Positions 34,566-45,597 of a stretch of 64,000 nt of DNA are shown in pieces. A program made the position numbers and the translations under genes. Below the pieces are notes generated by a model, which was given only the letters and a program-made list of their open reading frames with translations, was not told the origin of the DNA and made no database searches. Numbering within the stretch: position 1 is the stretch's first letter; the number at the start of each line of letters is the position of its first letter. Where the stretch lies: the NCBI GenBank assembly GCA_017311315.1, contig CM029626.1:10735643-10799642 (forward strand), given 5' to 3'. This DNA is from Dendrocalamus latiflorus. Taxonomy: Eukaryota; Streptophyta; Magnoliopsida; Poales; Poaceae.

Positions 34566-37500
34566 ATGGCGTCCATTTCCGGCACGGCGGCGCTGCCCTC
34601 CTCCGCCGCGAGCCGGCTCCGGCTCCGGCGGAACCTCCTTATGCGCCCCTCCCACCTCCGCCTCCGCGCGCCCCACTCCATCGCGGACCTCTCCCGCTCC
34701 TCCTCCTCCTCGTCCCAGTCATCCGCCGCCCCGCCGCTCGCCTCCAAGCCGCTGGGGCAGCACGGCCGCGGCGCGGTCGAGAAGGACCCGATCAAGCTGT
34801 GGGGCCGGTACCTGGAGTGGCTGTACCAGCACAAGGAGCTCGGCCTGTTCGTGGACGTGAGCCGCATGGGGTTCACGGAGGAGTTCCTGCAGCGGATGGA
34901 GCCGCGGATGCAGCGCGCCTTCGCGGCGATGCGGGAGCTCGAGAAGGGCGCCATCGCCAACCCCGACGAGGGGCGGATGGTGGGCCACTACTGGCTCCGC
35001 AACCCCGGCCTCGCCCCCAACTCCTTCCTCCGCACCAAGATCGAGACTACCGTCGACCGCATCCTAGCCTTCTCCCACGACGTCGTCTCCGGCAAGGTCA
35101 CCGCAAATTTCTCATTTGCTTGAGATACTAACAACTGTTGCTGTTCCAGAGTCTGGATTGGATAAAATATTTGGTTTTGTAGTGCTACTCTTAGATATTT
35201 ATAGGTCCGCTATGATAAAAGCTTAATTTTGGGGGTGAGTCTAGGTAAGGCAAGGGAGCGTATGCCATATAACCATAGTCAATCAGAGGAAGAATGTCAG
35301 CAGGTAGTTAGCTTTAGTTGCCTGACAAAGCACCTGGAAGCATTTGGGAGACGAGATTATGAAAATTAGTTTATTTGTACAGGTTTTTTGTTGTATAATT
35401 GCACAATGTGATGGAAAATGCTTGGATATGTCATCACGAGGAAGCTAGAGCATGTTTGTGTATAACCATGCACTGGCGTAGTAATTTGACATAGTAATCT
35501 GTTGGCTGTGCTTCTGAGGGTGCATTTCGGAACAATAGGAGCCCCCTACAGTTTGGTGATTGCCATGAACGGATTTTGGGGAATGTGCATTGTACAATAG
35601 ATATACGCTAATCATATTTAGCTTATTCAGGGTTTTGCTTTCTTCATTTTTTATCATTACAAACACTCATAAGACAGTGATTTGCTGTAAATGCAGATTA
35701 AACCTCCGTCATCTCTGGCTGGTCGTTTTACTCAAATACTCTCTATAGGAATTGGAGGATCTGCTTTGGGGCCTCAATTTGTTGCTGAGGCACTTGCACC
35801 TGATAACCCCCCACTGAATGTATGTCCCAAGCTCTGTAATCCATGCATTGTACTTTGATTGCATTTGTCTATTCTGCGGATTTAGGTGTGTTTCATGCAG
35901 CTGTAAGCTTTACCTCTTCCGCTTGATATCTCAGATAAGATTTATTGACAACACTGATCCTGCTGGAATTGATCATCAAATTGCTCAACTAGGACCGGAA
36001 CTTGCATCTACTCTAGTAATTGTAATTTCTAAGGTACATATAATTTCTACTTTTCCTTGTTCTCTCCCTCTTTTCCCACGTGCTATTACATGCTTATTTG
36101 TATTACATGTTTGTTTGTACTTACAGAGTGGAGGCACGCCTGAAACCCGGAATGGTCTACTAGAAGTACAAAAAGCCTTCCGAGATGCTGGGTTGGACTT
36201 CTCAAAACAGGTTTTGACCTCAGGTTCTTTTTTCTTCTTGTATGTTCTTTATCTATTGAAATGGAAAATGCTCTGCGTTGGGCTAATTTAAAATTTGGAA
36301 CCAGTGAATATTACTCCAGATTTTCATTTTCAGTATAGATACTGATGCGATAGTATGAGGGATATGGTAGCTATGCTGAAACGATTTTGTCTCATGTTTC
36401 ATGTACAAACTAGTGATAAGGAGGTCATTTATATGGGCTGGTCTGGATTCAGTTCTTTGGTACTCATAATATTTGAGGTGTATCATGTAACTCAGGTTAC
36501 AGAAATTGCATTGTTACATTTTTTATGGATTCTATGCATCGATAGATTTGTTCTTCATTGGTCAATAACAAAGCATTTGTCTTATTGATTATATGATTGT
36601 TTTACAATAAGTCCGTGGGCCATCCATTTCTGTTGCTTGTTTTGTGCACTGTTTCCACATGTTGCGTGATATATGACTATTGACTGGTCTGGAACTAATC
36701 TATATATCTTAAACAAGCAATCACCACTAACCACAATCAATGCTATTTCTCTCTTCCCTCATGCAGCCACATCACCCCTATTATTCACAACCTTTGGATG
36801 AAAATTGAGTGTCACAGATGTTTGTTAGATACAATTAGTCCCGACTAACTGCAATTAATCTCTATTACAGCAAACAACAAGTAATCCCTATTAACTACAA
36901 TCAGTGCTATTTATCTCTTCCCTCATGCAGCCACATCACCCCTATTGTTCCCAACCTTTGGATGAAAATTGAGTGTCACAGATGTTTGTTAGATGCCATT
37001 AGTCCCCACTAACTGCATTAATCTCTATTACAGCAAACAACAAGTAATCCATATTGTGCAACGCGCAGGGCATCCTTCTAGTTCATTATATCCTCACAAA
37101 CTATTTTGCAGGGTGTTGCAATTACTCAAGAAAATTCTTTATTAGATAATACTGCCAGAATAGAGGGATGGTTAGCTCGATTTCCTATGTTTGATTGGGT
37201 TGGTGGTAGAACGTCAGAAATGTCAGCTGTGGGTTTACTTCCAGCTGCATTACAGGTCAGTGCCTTCCCGTTTTCCTGTGTTGTTGATAAGGGGACTTTA
37301 ATGAGCTTTCATATTAACATGAGAGTAATTGTTGCCTCTTGCCAGGGTATCAATATCAAGGAAATGCTAGTTGGTGCAGCATTAATGGATGAGGAAACCA
37401 GGAACACTGTGGTATGATATTGTAAATGTACAAGCCATGTAGTTTGGTAATATAATTGACTATGGAGAATGTATCAAATGTGGTTTTGTACTTATCCAGA

Positions 37501-39422
37501 TTAAGGAAAATCCAGCAGCCTTACTTGCATTATGTTGGTATTGGGCATCAGAAGGAATAGGCAATAAGGTTTGGAACTTCATTGGCTTCAGCTGCTTCTG
37601 TTGAAGTTTATTGTTTCAGTATTTGGCATTTGCTTACTACGGACTTTACCCTCTGTTGATCTGTTCCAGGATATGGTTGTTCTTCCTTACAAAGATAGTC
37701 TGCTACTTTTGAGTAGATATTTGCAACAACTCGTTATGGAATCTCTTGGGAAAGAATTTGACCTTGATGGCAATCGGGTATACATTCTTGCTTTTCTCTA
37801 CTCACAGCAGCTGATGTTATTGGACTAGACTATCAGTTGCCAAATTCTGTGTTCAGTAGTGTGCTTTATAAGTGTAGAAATTTCCATTGGCAGGTTAATC
37901 AAGGGCTAACTGTATATGGTAACAAAGGAAGCACAGACCAGCATGCGTAAGTTTGTGATCGTTTTTCTGCAGCATTTATTGTTGTTAAAGTGCAAGTTCT
38001 AATGAATTGTCTCTGGTTACAGCTACATTCAACAGCTGAGAGAAGGTGTGCACAACTTCTTCGTTACTTTTATCGAGGTTTTGCACGACAGGCCTCGTGG
38101 TCATGATTGGGAGCTTGAGCCTGGAGTTACATGTGGTGACTATTTGTTTGGGATGTTGCAGGTTGACCTTCAGCTTTTAACAATAGAATCATGTTAATTT
38201 GTCTACCAATATGATGACAGAGAAAACCTATACTTTGCAGGGTACCCGTTCTGCTCTTTACTCTAATGACCGGGAGTCCATCTCTGTTACTGTGCAAGAA
38301 GTAACTCCTAGAGCTGTTGGAGCACTGGTTGCACTTTATGAACGTGCAGTTGGGCTTTATGCTTCTTTAGTAAATATCAATGCCTATCATCAGCCTGGTA
38401 CGCAAGATACACTAATTTTGCTCACGATCCTTAAATTATTGTTGTGATTCTTATGATTTATATGTGTTATGCACTGGACAGGTGTTGAGGCAGGAAAAAA
38501 GGCAGCCGGAGAGGTATTGGCACTTCAGAAAAGGGTGCTGACTGTTCTGAATGAGGCCAGGCATGAAATCTCTTATTTGCATTTATTGTTGTTTCCCTGA
38601 TAAAGTGGTACTGATCGTGCATAGTATTTTGGGGAATGCCTAGCTGCCAATGCTTTAAAAACATATGTCCCTAGATTACAAGATATGCATGCCCTCCCTT
38701 ACCTGGAGAATGCCTTTGTGGATTGCAATTGACAGCTAGTTAGTTTTCCTTATATGGCTGCAAAGTCATCAGAACCAGATAGCAAGCCTGCTGCTTGAAC
38801 AAGTTAACTTAATTGCCCTTCTTGAAACTTAAAACAAAGTTTCAACAACAAATAAGTCGTTTTCTTTGAGAACAATAACAAATGAGTCGTGGTTTGCACT
38901 TTATGACTTGAGCACATCTCTTACTGATAAAACAATTTGCAGTGTGTTTCCAATTTCAGCACATCACACAAACTTGAATTATCAGCAGAACTGCTGAAGA
39001 CATGGAATATGTTTACCTATATCTGCATTTTGTCCCCCAGTTGATTAATCTCATGAATGTTCTCTTGGGATGTTCCTAGATTTCTGTTGATTATATACCT
39101 GTTTTGTTGTCTTCCAGCTGCAAAGACCCTGCCGAACCATTGACGCTGGATGAAATCGCAGATCGTTGCCATTGCCCTGAAGACGTAATCTTCACCTTTG
39201 CCTTAACATGTCTCGTTATTTGTCTCTGTCATCAATTTTCACTGTTTTTTTTAACTCATGCTTTATGTATTTTTGCATCAGATCGAGATGATATACAAAA
39301 TAATTCAGCACGTGGCAGCAAACGATAGAGCGCTTATAGCAGAAGGCAGCTGCGGTTCTCCTCGAAGCGTCAAGGTTTACCTTGGAGAATGCAATGTAGA
39401 TGACGATATGCTTGCCGCTTAA
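34566..39422 (+). CDS. PGI1: Glucose-6-phosphate isomerase, plastid form, 14 exons, 619 aa
   Basis: Exons: 34566-35096, 35697-35819, 35935-36033, 36127-36210, 37112-37255, 37346-37411, 37500-37568, 37670-37777, 37894-37946, 38023-38161, 38241-38397, 38482-38560, 39118-39184, 39282-39422, total 1860 nt in one frame. The enzyme interconverts glucose-6-phosphate and fructose-6-phosphate in the stroma, feeding starch synthesis. Residues 1 to about 60 are Ser/Ala/Arg/Pro-rich with no acidic cluster, as in a plastid transit peptide. Family marks are [11 protein letters not shown] (from about 193), [15 protein letters not shown] (about 306-320) and YHQPGVEAGKK (about 521-531), the two isomerase signatures. 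Thirteen introns are compatible; intron 12 uses a GC donor (AG|GCATGA), needed to join LNEA to SCKDP. Intron 4 (901 bp) contains a Helitron-like insertion. No lesion is seen, so it should be functional. Confidence 0.96.
36699..37081 (+). mobile_element. Short Helitron candidate in PGI intron 4
   Basis: The segment starts A|TCTATATATCTTAAACAAGC and ends GCATCCTTCTAG|T. It thus has the TC start, CTAG end and A/T flanks of a Helitron, and the GTGCAACGCGCAGGGCATCC run before the end resembles grass Helitron 3' ends. Within it a 164-bp segment is duplicated in tandem (CTCTTCCCTCATGCAGCCAC at 36751 and 36915). The 3' hairpin is weak and I could not verify it. No helicase is encoded. Confidence 0.5.
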
Positions 39423-41019
39423 ATTTCCCGGTTTCTGTGTAAAATTGGGTGGTCTCTGGAATAAAAAGGACAACACCAATGGCTGGGCCATGCATGTACC
39501 AGATGTGCCATTAGTTTCTGATTCGGTTGTGATGGCATGAAGTGCCGCGACATTGTATTTTAGGGTACAGATTCTGTTTTAATTACCAACAAATTACGAA
39601 ACAGCATGCGTTACTTCGTTTCAAGTTGTATTAGGGGCACTCCCAACAGTCCTAGCTTGTATCTAAACCTATGCCACATCTTGTCATCCTATCTGTCGTG
39701 TTCTAGTTCCTGCCAATCCAGACGATGTTTTGAACGTAGGAATTTCACAAGAATTCTAAAAAGGCAATTTAATCTCTGAGGAATCGAGAAAATCCAACCT
39801 CTGCACACATCTCGGAGTGTACAGTGAAAGAATAATGGAGACCCATATGACGGAACTGCTTCCAATCGATCGCACAGAAGGCTGTTTTGGCATCAACGTT
39901 GGTTATCCCAACGAATGGCATTTACATTTTGACCGTACAAATGCTAAGATTAGCAGTTGCAGTATGGTAAGTAGAGCCCATGCTCAGTCAAGCAATGCTT
40001 CACGAGGTCCGGTTTCCAGCATCTCAACAGGCCTAAAGCATCTTACATAAGTACTACAGAGCTTTCCCAGCAGTTTGTTGGCCTTTACCTAAATAATTGG
40101 AAGCATACCAGCAACAGCTGTGCCACGAGTATTCACAGAAGCTTGGATATCACACGGCAGGACGTCCGAAAGGCTGTAGTTGCTACCTTCAGAATTGCTT
40201 GATTATGGTAGATGCTGCAACATTGCAAAATTTGAATAACAGTCAGATAACACAAGGTATGCTTATACGAAGTTATTGCAAAATGAAATGATGCTGGGAA
40301 TACATTGTTATCTGGATACAGTTTAAGAACACGGTATGACGGTCACTTATCCCGACAGGTTTCATCCCCGAAGGCCCGAGCCCCGAATCCCCGAAAATGC
40401 TCACAGTCAAAACCATGCCAACCTATATAGGCCAGAGCCAGTCTAGATTTTACTAAGTTGGAAATTGGAAGTCATCGACCATGGGGCAGACACATATCTC
40501 AGGTTTGCTCTCAGAATTACTTAAGACTTCTTCAGGAGCATTTTGAAGCCTGTAAGGCTCCTCCAGTAACCCACCAGATTGGAAGCGAATATGTAATGTT
40601 GGACTAAGATGAACTCTCAATATTGACAGTACTTTTATTTGACAAGCTCATGGACTGCTTTATTCGGCTTGTGAAATGAAGCTAGCTGTGAGGTTTGGAG
40701 AGGAAACTAATTTTAATATGAGAAACCCAAGCTTAGTTACAAGCTGTGCAGGTGGAGCCAACATTTTTAACTTGGAGCAGATCATCGTATAGGGAGCATA
40801 TCACCATAGAGAAGATACATGTCCAAGGTTAGTGGAATAACTTACCCGATAGCTGTGGCACTCCATGAAGCTACATTATAAACGACTCTTGTCCCGTCAC
40901 ATGCCTTCCGAAGTTTGCCTTTTTCTCTTCTCAGCTGAAAATATCTTCTTAAGGACTGGCAGAAGAATGGTTAGGAAGTTTAGCATCAAAACATTCATTT
41001 AAAAATGATTCAAAGTAAT
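39423..41019. other. 3' region of PGI and intergenic DNA, no gene recognised
   Basis: The PGI 3' UTR occupies the first few hundred bases. A short run near 39736-39790 resembles a MITE end (GAACGTAGGAATTTCAC). Frames at 39817-40050 and 40097-40291 have no recognisable product. Confidence 0.35.
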
Positions 41020-41427
41020 TGTAGGATCGTAAGGGCCTTCTCACCCCAAAAGCTAGCCAACGAGGTGAGGGACTCCCCCACTTTTAAATTAGGTCCCTTG
41101 CCCTTCCACAATCAATGTGGGACTATTCCAACAATCTCCCCCTTCACACATTGGTTTCCCTCAGCCTTTCACCGCCCTTTCACCTTACACCGACGGTCCC
41201 TCAGGGTCCTTTCATCGTACACACCGACGGTCCATCAGGGTCACAGTCCATCAGGCGTTCACACACTAGTGTCCATTGGGCCAGAGATGTTAGAACCGGA
41301 CTCTGATACCACTTAAAAGATCGTAAGGGCCTTCTCACCTCAAAAGCTAGTCAATGAGGTGAGGGACTCCCCCACTTTTAAGTTAGGTCCTTTACCCTTC
41401 CACAACCAATGTGAGACTATTCCAACA
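41020..41427 (-). mobile_element. TRIM (terminal-repeat retrotransposon in miniature)
   Basis: Two direct repeats of 114 bp (41020-41133, 41314-41427; about 10 percent different) flank 180 bp. The orientation is minus: the LTR reads TGTTGGAATAGTC... on that strand. A Met-tRNA primer site (TGGTATCAGAG, complement of 41301-41311) follows the right-hand LTR, and a purine tract (GAAGGGGGAGAT) precedes the left-hand LTR. The target duplication GTAAT is perfect (41015-41019 and 41428-41432). There is no coding capacity, as expected for a TRIM, and no 5S-like sequence in the LTR, so it is not Cassandra. Confidence 0.88.
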
Positions 41428-41985
41428 GTAATCATTCATTTGGATTAAGAAAAGAGGAACCCTTTTTAAGTCAATCAGGAGACAATTCCTGTAAAACATG
41501 AAATTTTCAGGCATCAAATATATGAAGCACCTATCAATTCTCGTACATGACGAGAAATGACACTCGTGCATGATAATAGTCCAGGCTCACAAGCGAGATA
41601 TTATAGAAAAGAACAGAAACTTAAAATGAGGCCCAGCACTGATGGACTTAATCCCGTGCAGAGTCGCACTGTTTCACTGCATGGCACTGTTCACATGTAT
41701 ATTCAGTTCATGTATACGGTTACTATACGTCCGTACGCGAAACAACGCAGCGTTCTCCGCGTAAAGCAGGCAGCGCGATGCTTCGCCTGAAGAACTGCCG
41801 TGCGTAAGTTCATGTATAAAAGAAGTGTATCCATTCAGTGCATAATAGGTTGTTAAATCCATTCGCAGCAGCAGTTTACATCTTTTTACTCTCGCGTGCG
41901 TGAGTTTGAGTCTTCATCATAGAGCATATACTTCGGCGCAGCGGGAGGAAGGCGCAACCACGCACGCGGGCGGTGACAGTGGGAC

Positions 41986-42099
41986 TCAAGACCCTCGTTC
42001 GTTCGGGCGGCGTCGCCGGAGAGGCATTGTGAATCTACTGCGCCGAGCATTTTCAAGCCGAGAGTACGTATCTGCTGCACCAGGCGCAAGTCTCGGTTT
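41986..42099 (-). CDS. Doubtful terminal exon of the unidentified minus-strand gene
   Basis: On the minus strand an AG acceptor (TTGTGCTTGTAG) is followed by 37 codons, very basic and ending in an Arg-rich stretch (MPLRRRRPNERGS), and TGA at 41988-41986. The phase (0) fits the end of the exon at 44275-44429, so it could be the last exon with the CACTA element lying in the intron. The reading is not supported by any recognised domain, and the basic composition could be chance in GC-rich DNA. Confidence 0.22.
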   Translation of the reverse strand, partial: KPRLAPGAADTYSRLENARRSRFTMPLRRRRPNERGS

Positions 42100-42320
42100 C
42101 TACAAGCACAACTAGTCACATTCACAAAAAGGTGACTGGGACATCTCTTATTTAAGAGAAACAGGATATGGATGGAAACGGAAGTTCTTCAAATACCATA
42201 ATCATAATATGAACAATGTTAAGCAAGGATTGTTTGGTGAATCATAGCCGAAGCCCAAAGGAACAGGAAAGAAGAAAGTGATGGATAAGACAGCAGATTG
42301 GGGTAAAAATATTAAACATG

Positions 42321-44266
42321 CAATACTACAGAAAGGCTAATAGTAGACGGCAAATCACAGACGGTTTTGTGAAACCGTCTATAATGTAAACTATTACAGA
42401 CGGTTTTAATTTGAAGGCCGTCTGTGGTATTTGTGGCGGGAAAAAGGAGTATCCCAGACGGTTCTTACTTCTGAACCGTCTGTGATATTGGAATATCACA
42501 GACGGTTTTTATTAAAAACCGTCTGTGTTGTGTCGACTATCACAGCCGGTTGTTGTTAAGAACCGTCTGGGAATGTTCACAGACGGTTTTTCACAAGAAC
42601 CGGCTGTGATGTCTCTTTGTCTGTCATATTCTATATCAGAGGTTAATATATAAGTACACATTGCTTCTAATAACTTAACTACAGAACTACTGAGACAAGA
42701 GGTCACAAATTAAAGGCAAATTTATTAATTTTAATTAGAGGCAAATTTATTACAAAAGTCGCACAGGTAAAGAGTTTCCCAGATTGTATTCTTTTGGACT
42801 TCGTAAGCTTCTTCTTCCACTTGGGGACTTGGAGGATCAGCCGCTAAATTCTCGAACGCCGTTAAGATTGCCCTTGTCCTCAGCACTTCCTCGTGCAGCC
42901 TGGGCAAATGATCAGCAGCATCCATAATGTCGTACAGGATAGCATGAAAAGATTCCTCAGAATCTGCCGTTTCTGCTTGATTGGCAAGACTATCCATCAG
43001 TCTCTGCAATGCGTGTAGAGCTTCTTCCGCATTGCGCACATTGTGGAGAAGAACCAGGGTGAGGGTTGTTTCCCTTTCTTGAGCGGCAGCGAGACGCCTC
43101 CGTCGACGGCGGAGGATCAGGTCAAGCTGACGGATGCAAGAAAGTCGGGGAAGGAGAGCAGGGCGGGTGCGGAGAAGCTGCTCCAGATGCAAATTGCTGA
43201 CCGCCTGTGTAAGGTTCCGGCCGAACAATTGTGATGAACAGATGAGAGGAAGGAGATGATCACAAGAACAGTAGTAGAAGCCATGTTGTATTAATTGTAT
43301 ATTGTATTGTACATACGTAGAAGCTAGCTAGAGACCTGGATTAGGAGCGCATATTTAACCTTTAGCACAAACGGTTCGTATACCCAAACATGAATGATAT
43401 AGACGCTTCGTATAATGATCGAGAGACATTAATTAGACGATCGAAACATGAAGCGTTCTGGCATCGAAACACGCGCGAAGCGTTCTGGTATGAAGCTTAT
43501 CACAGACGGTTTTTTATAAAAAACCGTCTGTGATAATTTATCACAGACGGTTTTTAGTTAAAACCGTCTGTGATAATGACAAAGGCATTTATTGGCGCGC
43601 GTTGATATTCCTATCGACAGGCTGCGTCCATCTCTACATCTGCATTGACACAGCCAGATTTTGCAAAAATTCGAGGAGAGCTCATTTGGTTTTTGTGGTC
43701 AAAAGTCGTAAGATCAGATGGAGAGTTCCACTGCCCAGAATGATTTTTTATTGTAATTCTAAGTGCAAATACAGTGTAGATCTTTTACAATTGTGTATTT
43801 GTTAATGGATATTTTATTTCAACTCAATGAATTGATTTGCGAAATGGATGCTTTATGTTTGTGAAATGAAGTGTGTTGTCAATTGGATGTTTTATGTCTG
43901 TGAAATGAATTGAGATGTGAAATGTATCTGAAATGAAATGAGATGTGTGAATTGTATATGTTTATGTCTGTGATTATCTGCTTGTTTCAGAGGGCATGGC
44001 TAGCATTTCCTGAGGCTAGCTATAAACAGAAATAGATTCTGCTGGGGGGAGGAGTATCACAGACGGTTTTTCATTAAAAACCGTCTGTGATTATGCGATA
44101 TCACAGACGGTTTTTAGTACAAAACCGTCTGTGATATCGGATAATCACAGACGGTTCAAAAACCGTCTGTGATAACTTGGATTATCACTGACCCATAATT
44201 TCAGACGGTTCAGAAAACCGTGATGACGTTTCTGAACCGTCTGTAATGTGGATTTCTGTAGTAGTG
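42321..44266. mobile_element. Non-autonomous CACTA (En/Spm) element, 1946 bp
   Basis: The right end inverts to CACTACTACAGAAATCC and the left end is CAATACTACAGAAAGG, the CACTA terminus with one changed base. The 3-bp flanks are ATG (left) and ATA (right), a 2/3 match. Both subterminal regions are packed with short hairpins of the type CACAGACGGTTTT...AAAACCGTCTGTG (42345-42612, 43498-43580, 44055-44250), the transposase-binding repeats known in grass CACTA families. No transposase is encoded. The interior carries one 165-codon minus-strand frame. The element sits 8 bp inside an intron of the unidentified minus-strand gene. Confidence 0.87.
42731..43228 (-). CDS. 165-codon ORF of unknown function inside the CACTA element
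   Basis: An ATG at 43228 opens 165 codons to a stop at 42731. I do not recognise the protein. It is predicted by eye to be mostly helical: an Arg run (LILRRRRRRLAAAQE) is followed by LHNVRNAEEALHALQRLMDS, an acidic segment (AETADSEESF) and DHLPRLHEEVLRTRAILTAF, with leucines at heptad-like spacing. There is no membrane segment or zinc motif. It may be a captured host exon or a CACTA accessory protein. The frame is long for random DNA in this AT-balanced interior, but no splice sites or promoter were identified. Confidence 0.4.
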   Translation of the reverse strand: MFGRNLTQAVSNLHLEQLLRTRPALLPRLSCIRQLDLILRRRRRRLAAAQERETTLTLVLLHNVRNAEEALHALQRLMDSLANQAETADSEESFHAILYDIMDAADHLPRLHEEVLRTRAILTAFENLAADPPSPQVEEEAYEVQKNTIWETLYLCDFCNKFASN

Positions 44267-44274
44267 ATACTTAC

Positions 44275-44429
44275 CTTGGTTTTTTTAAGTGACAGTATGT
44301 ATGTGGCTATAAAGAATGCAAGCCTATGAGCTGCATCCTCTTCCTTAACAAGAACATATTCATCATCTGAGTCATTATTTTCCCACAAATCTACAGCCTT
44401 TATTATATCCCATGATGTATCTAATTCAA
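44275..44429 (-). CDS. Internal exon of an unidentified spliced gene
   Basis: On the minus strand a strong acceptor (TTCTTTTCCACAG) precedes 155 nt with no stop and a consensus donor follows (AAG|GTAAGT). Joined to the exon at 45507-45597 it reads ...NGAVELDTSWDIIKAVDLWE, an acidic patch (NNDSDDEYVLVKEED), then HRLAFFIATYILSLKKTK. I do not recognise the protein. The paired splice sites and the continuous phase across the 1.08-kb intron make a real gene, or a recently lost one, likely. The CACTA element begins 8 bp past the donor, leaving GTAAGTAT intact. Confidence 0.6.
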
Positions 44430-44496
44430 CTGTGGAAAAGAACAGTGAATGAACTTTTAAAGTAAGGCGGACTACGTTGCAAGGAGATTAAAACAA

Positions 44497-45355
44497 GGGA
44501 CAATTCATGATTTGCCACTCTATAGAATGACGTTTTATGATTTGCCACTATGTAGATTGCAATTCAAGATTTACCGCTCTATACAAGATCCAGTTTAGAT
44601 TTTGCCATTTTTAGCTTTTCTCAGTATTTCCCCCATTTTCCCTATTTTAACCCATCTGAATTGTCGCTTTTGCTCCTAGGGCCGGCTGCTATGTTAGGAC
44701 TTGTCGATCAGGTCCGGTCGAGCCTTCGTCATGGAGGCCGGCATGGGCATGTTCGTGAGCGTCCACGTCTCTGGGCAGGGCTCCAGGTCGGCGTGCACCA
44801 CATGCTGCCGGGAGTGGCGTCACTACTCCTGCGCACCCTCTGCGCGCTGATGCTCGCCTCCCTCGTCGCGGCCCTGTTCCCTCCGCACGGTGAGGACGAC
44901 GCCGTCGTCCCGGCGCCGCCTGAGGAGTACGACAACTCTGCGAGGGACGCGCACGGGTTCTTCCTTGGTCGTTGGCGTTGATGCATGCCGCGCGCACGTA
45001 CGTCGCTGAGGATGCGGCATCTCAATCGATATCACCATATCCAGCTAGCACGCGTCAGTTTGGTTCAACATGTAGCAGATCGACATCGACTAGCAGCCGG
45101 CCGGCCATACATCTCCTGGCTTTTGCATTTTGGCTCGACGATATATGGTTTGTATATACGTACGTTACATATGATCAATATGCACGGTACGAACGATGAT
45201 GTGTGCTCGATCGTGTAGTTCAGTATGTTGGAAAAGGCTGAAAATGGCAAAGTCTGAACTGGATTTTGTATAAAGTAGCAAATCCTGATTTACAGTCTAC
45301 ATAGTGGCAAATCGTAAAACGTAATTTCATGGAGTGGCAAATCCCGAATTGTCCC
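44497..45355. mobile_element. Pack-MULE-like Mutator element, 859 bp, in an intron
   Basis: The termini are inverted repeats of about 125 bp: left GGGACAATTCATGATTTGCC and inverted right GGGACAATTCGGGATTTGCC, continuing in parallel to the AGCTTTT/AGCCTTTT region. The 9-bp flanks are TTAAAACAA (44488-44496) and TTCAAACAA (45356-45364), 8 of 9 identical. The interior (about 44650-45000) is GC-rich and coding-like, unlike the AT-rich ends, which is the Pack-MULE arrangement. No transposase is seen. It occupies the intron between the exons at 45507-45597 and 44275-44429. Confidence 0.8.
44661..44981 (+). pseudogene. GC-rich gene fragment inside the Pack-MULE-like element
   Basis: A 106-codon plus-strand frame contains a hydrophobic segment (VASLLLRTLCALMLASLVAA) followed by a Pro/Glu/Asp-rich stretch (EDDAVVPAPPEEYDNSARDA). 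Other frames are also open for up to about 100 codons on the minus strand, so strand and frame are uncertain. The source gene is not recognised. The compositional jump against the AT-rich ends suggests capture of host exon sequence. Confidence 0.35.
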
Positions 45356-45506
45356 TTCAAACAAAATGGGATGTGAAACACAATGTATAAGACATGTTAT
45401 AGTTCATATCCACTGCAAGCGTTATTTTAGCTGGCCATATTTATGGTAGCTTACGTGCTAGGCACTAGCAAGTAGCAAATAGTAAGTTCATTCAGTAGAA
45501 GCATAC

Positions 45507-45597
45507 CTGCACCATTTTGATATGCTGAATTTTGAATTTCATTGATCTTTTGAAGAAACTCAGGTGATTCAAACCCAGATTTAAGAAGATCACACAG
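45507..45597 (-). CDS. Internal exon of the same unidentified gene
   Basis: On the minus strand, acceptor CTTTTACTTTTCAG is followed by 91 nt reading LCDLLKSGFESPEFLQKINE then IQNSAYQNGA, and a donor (CAG|GTATGC). The split codon G|TT joins in phase to the exon at 44275-44429. Helical, mixed-charge sequence with no recognised domain. The next exon upstream (higher coordinates) was not found; beyond 45.8 kb the intron is filled by another Mutator-like element. Confidence 0.55.

Noticed and set aside
41020..41427. Cassandra-type TRIM with 5S rRNA-like LTR
   Set aside because: No 5S promoter-like boxes are visible in the 114-bp LTR.
42345..42612. CRISPR-like look of regularly spaced repeats
   Set aside because: The repeats are short inverted pairs with TE termini outside them, in a plant genome; they are CACTA subterminal hairpins.
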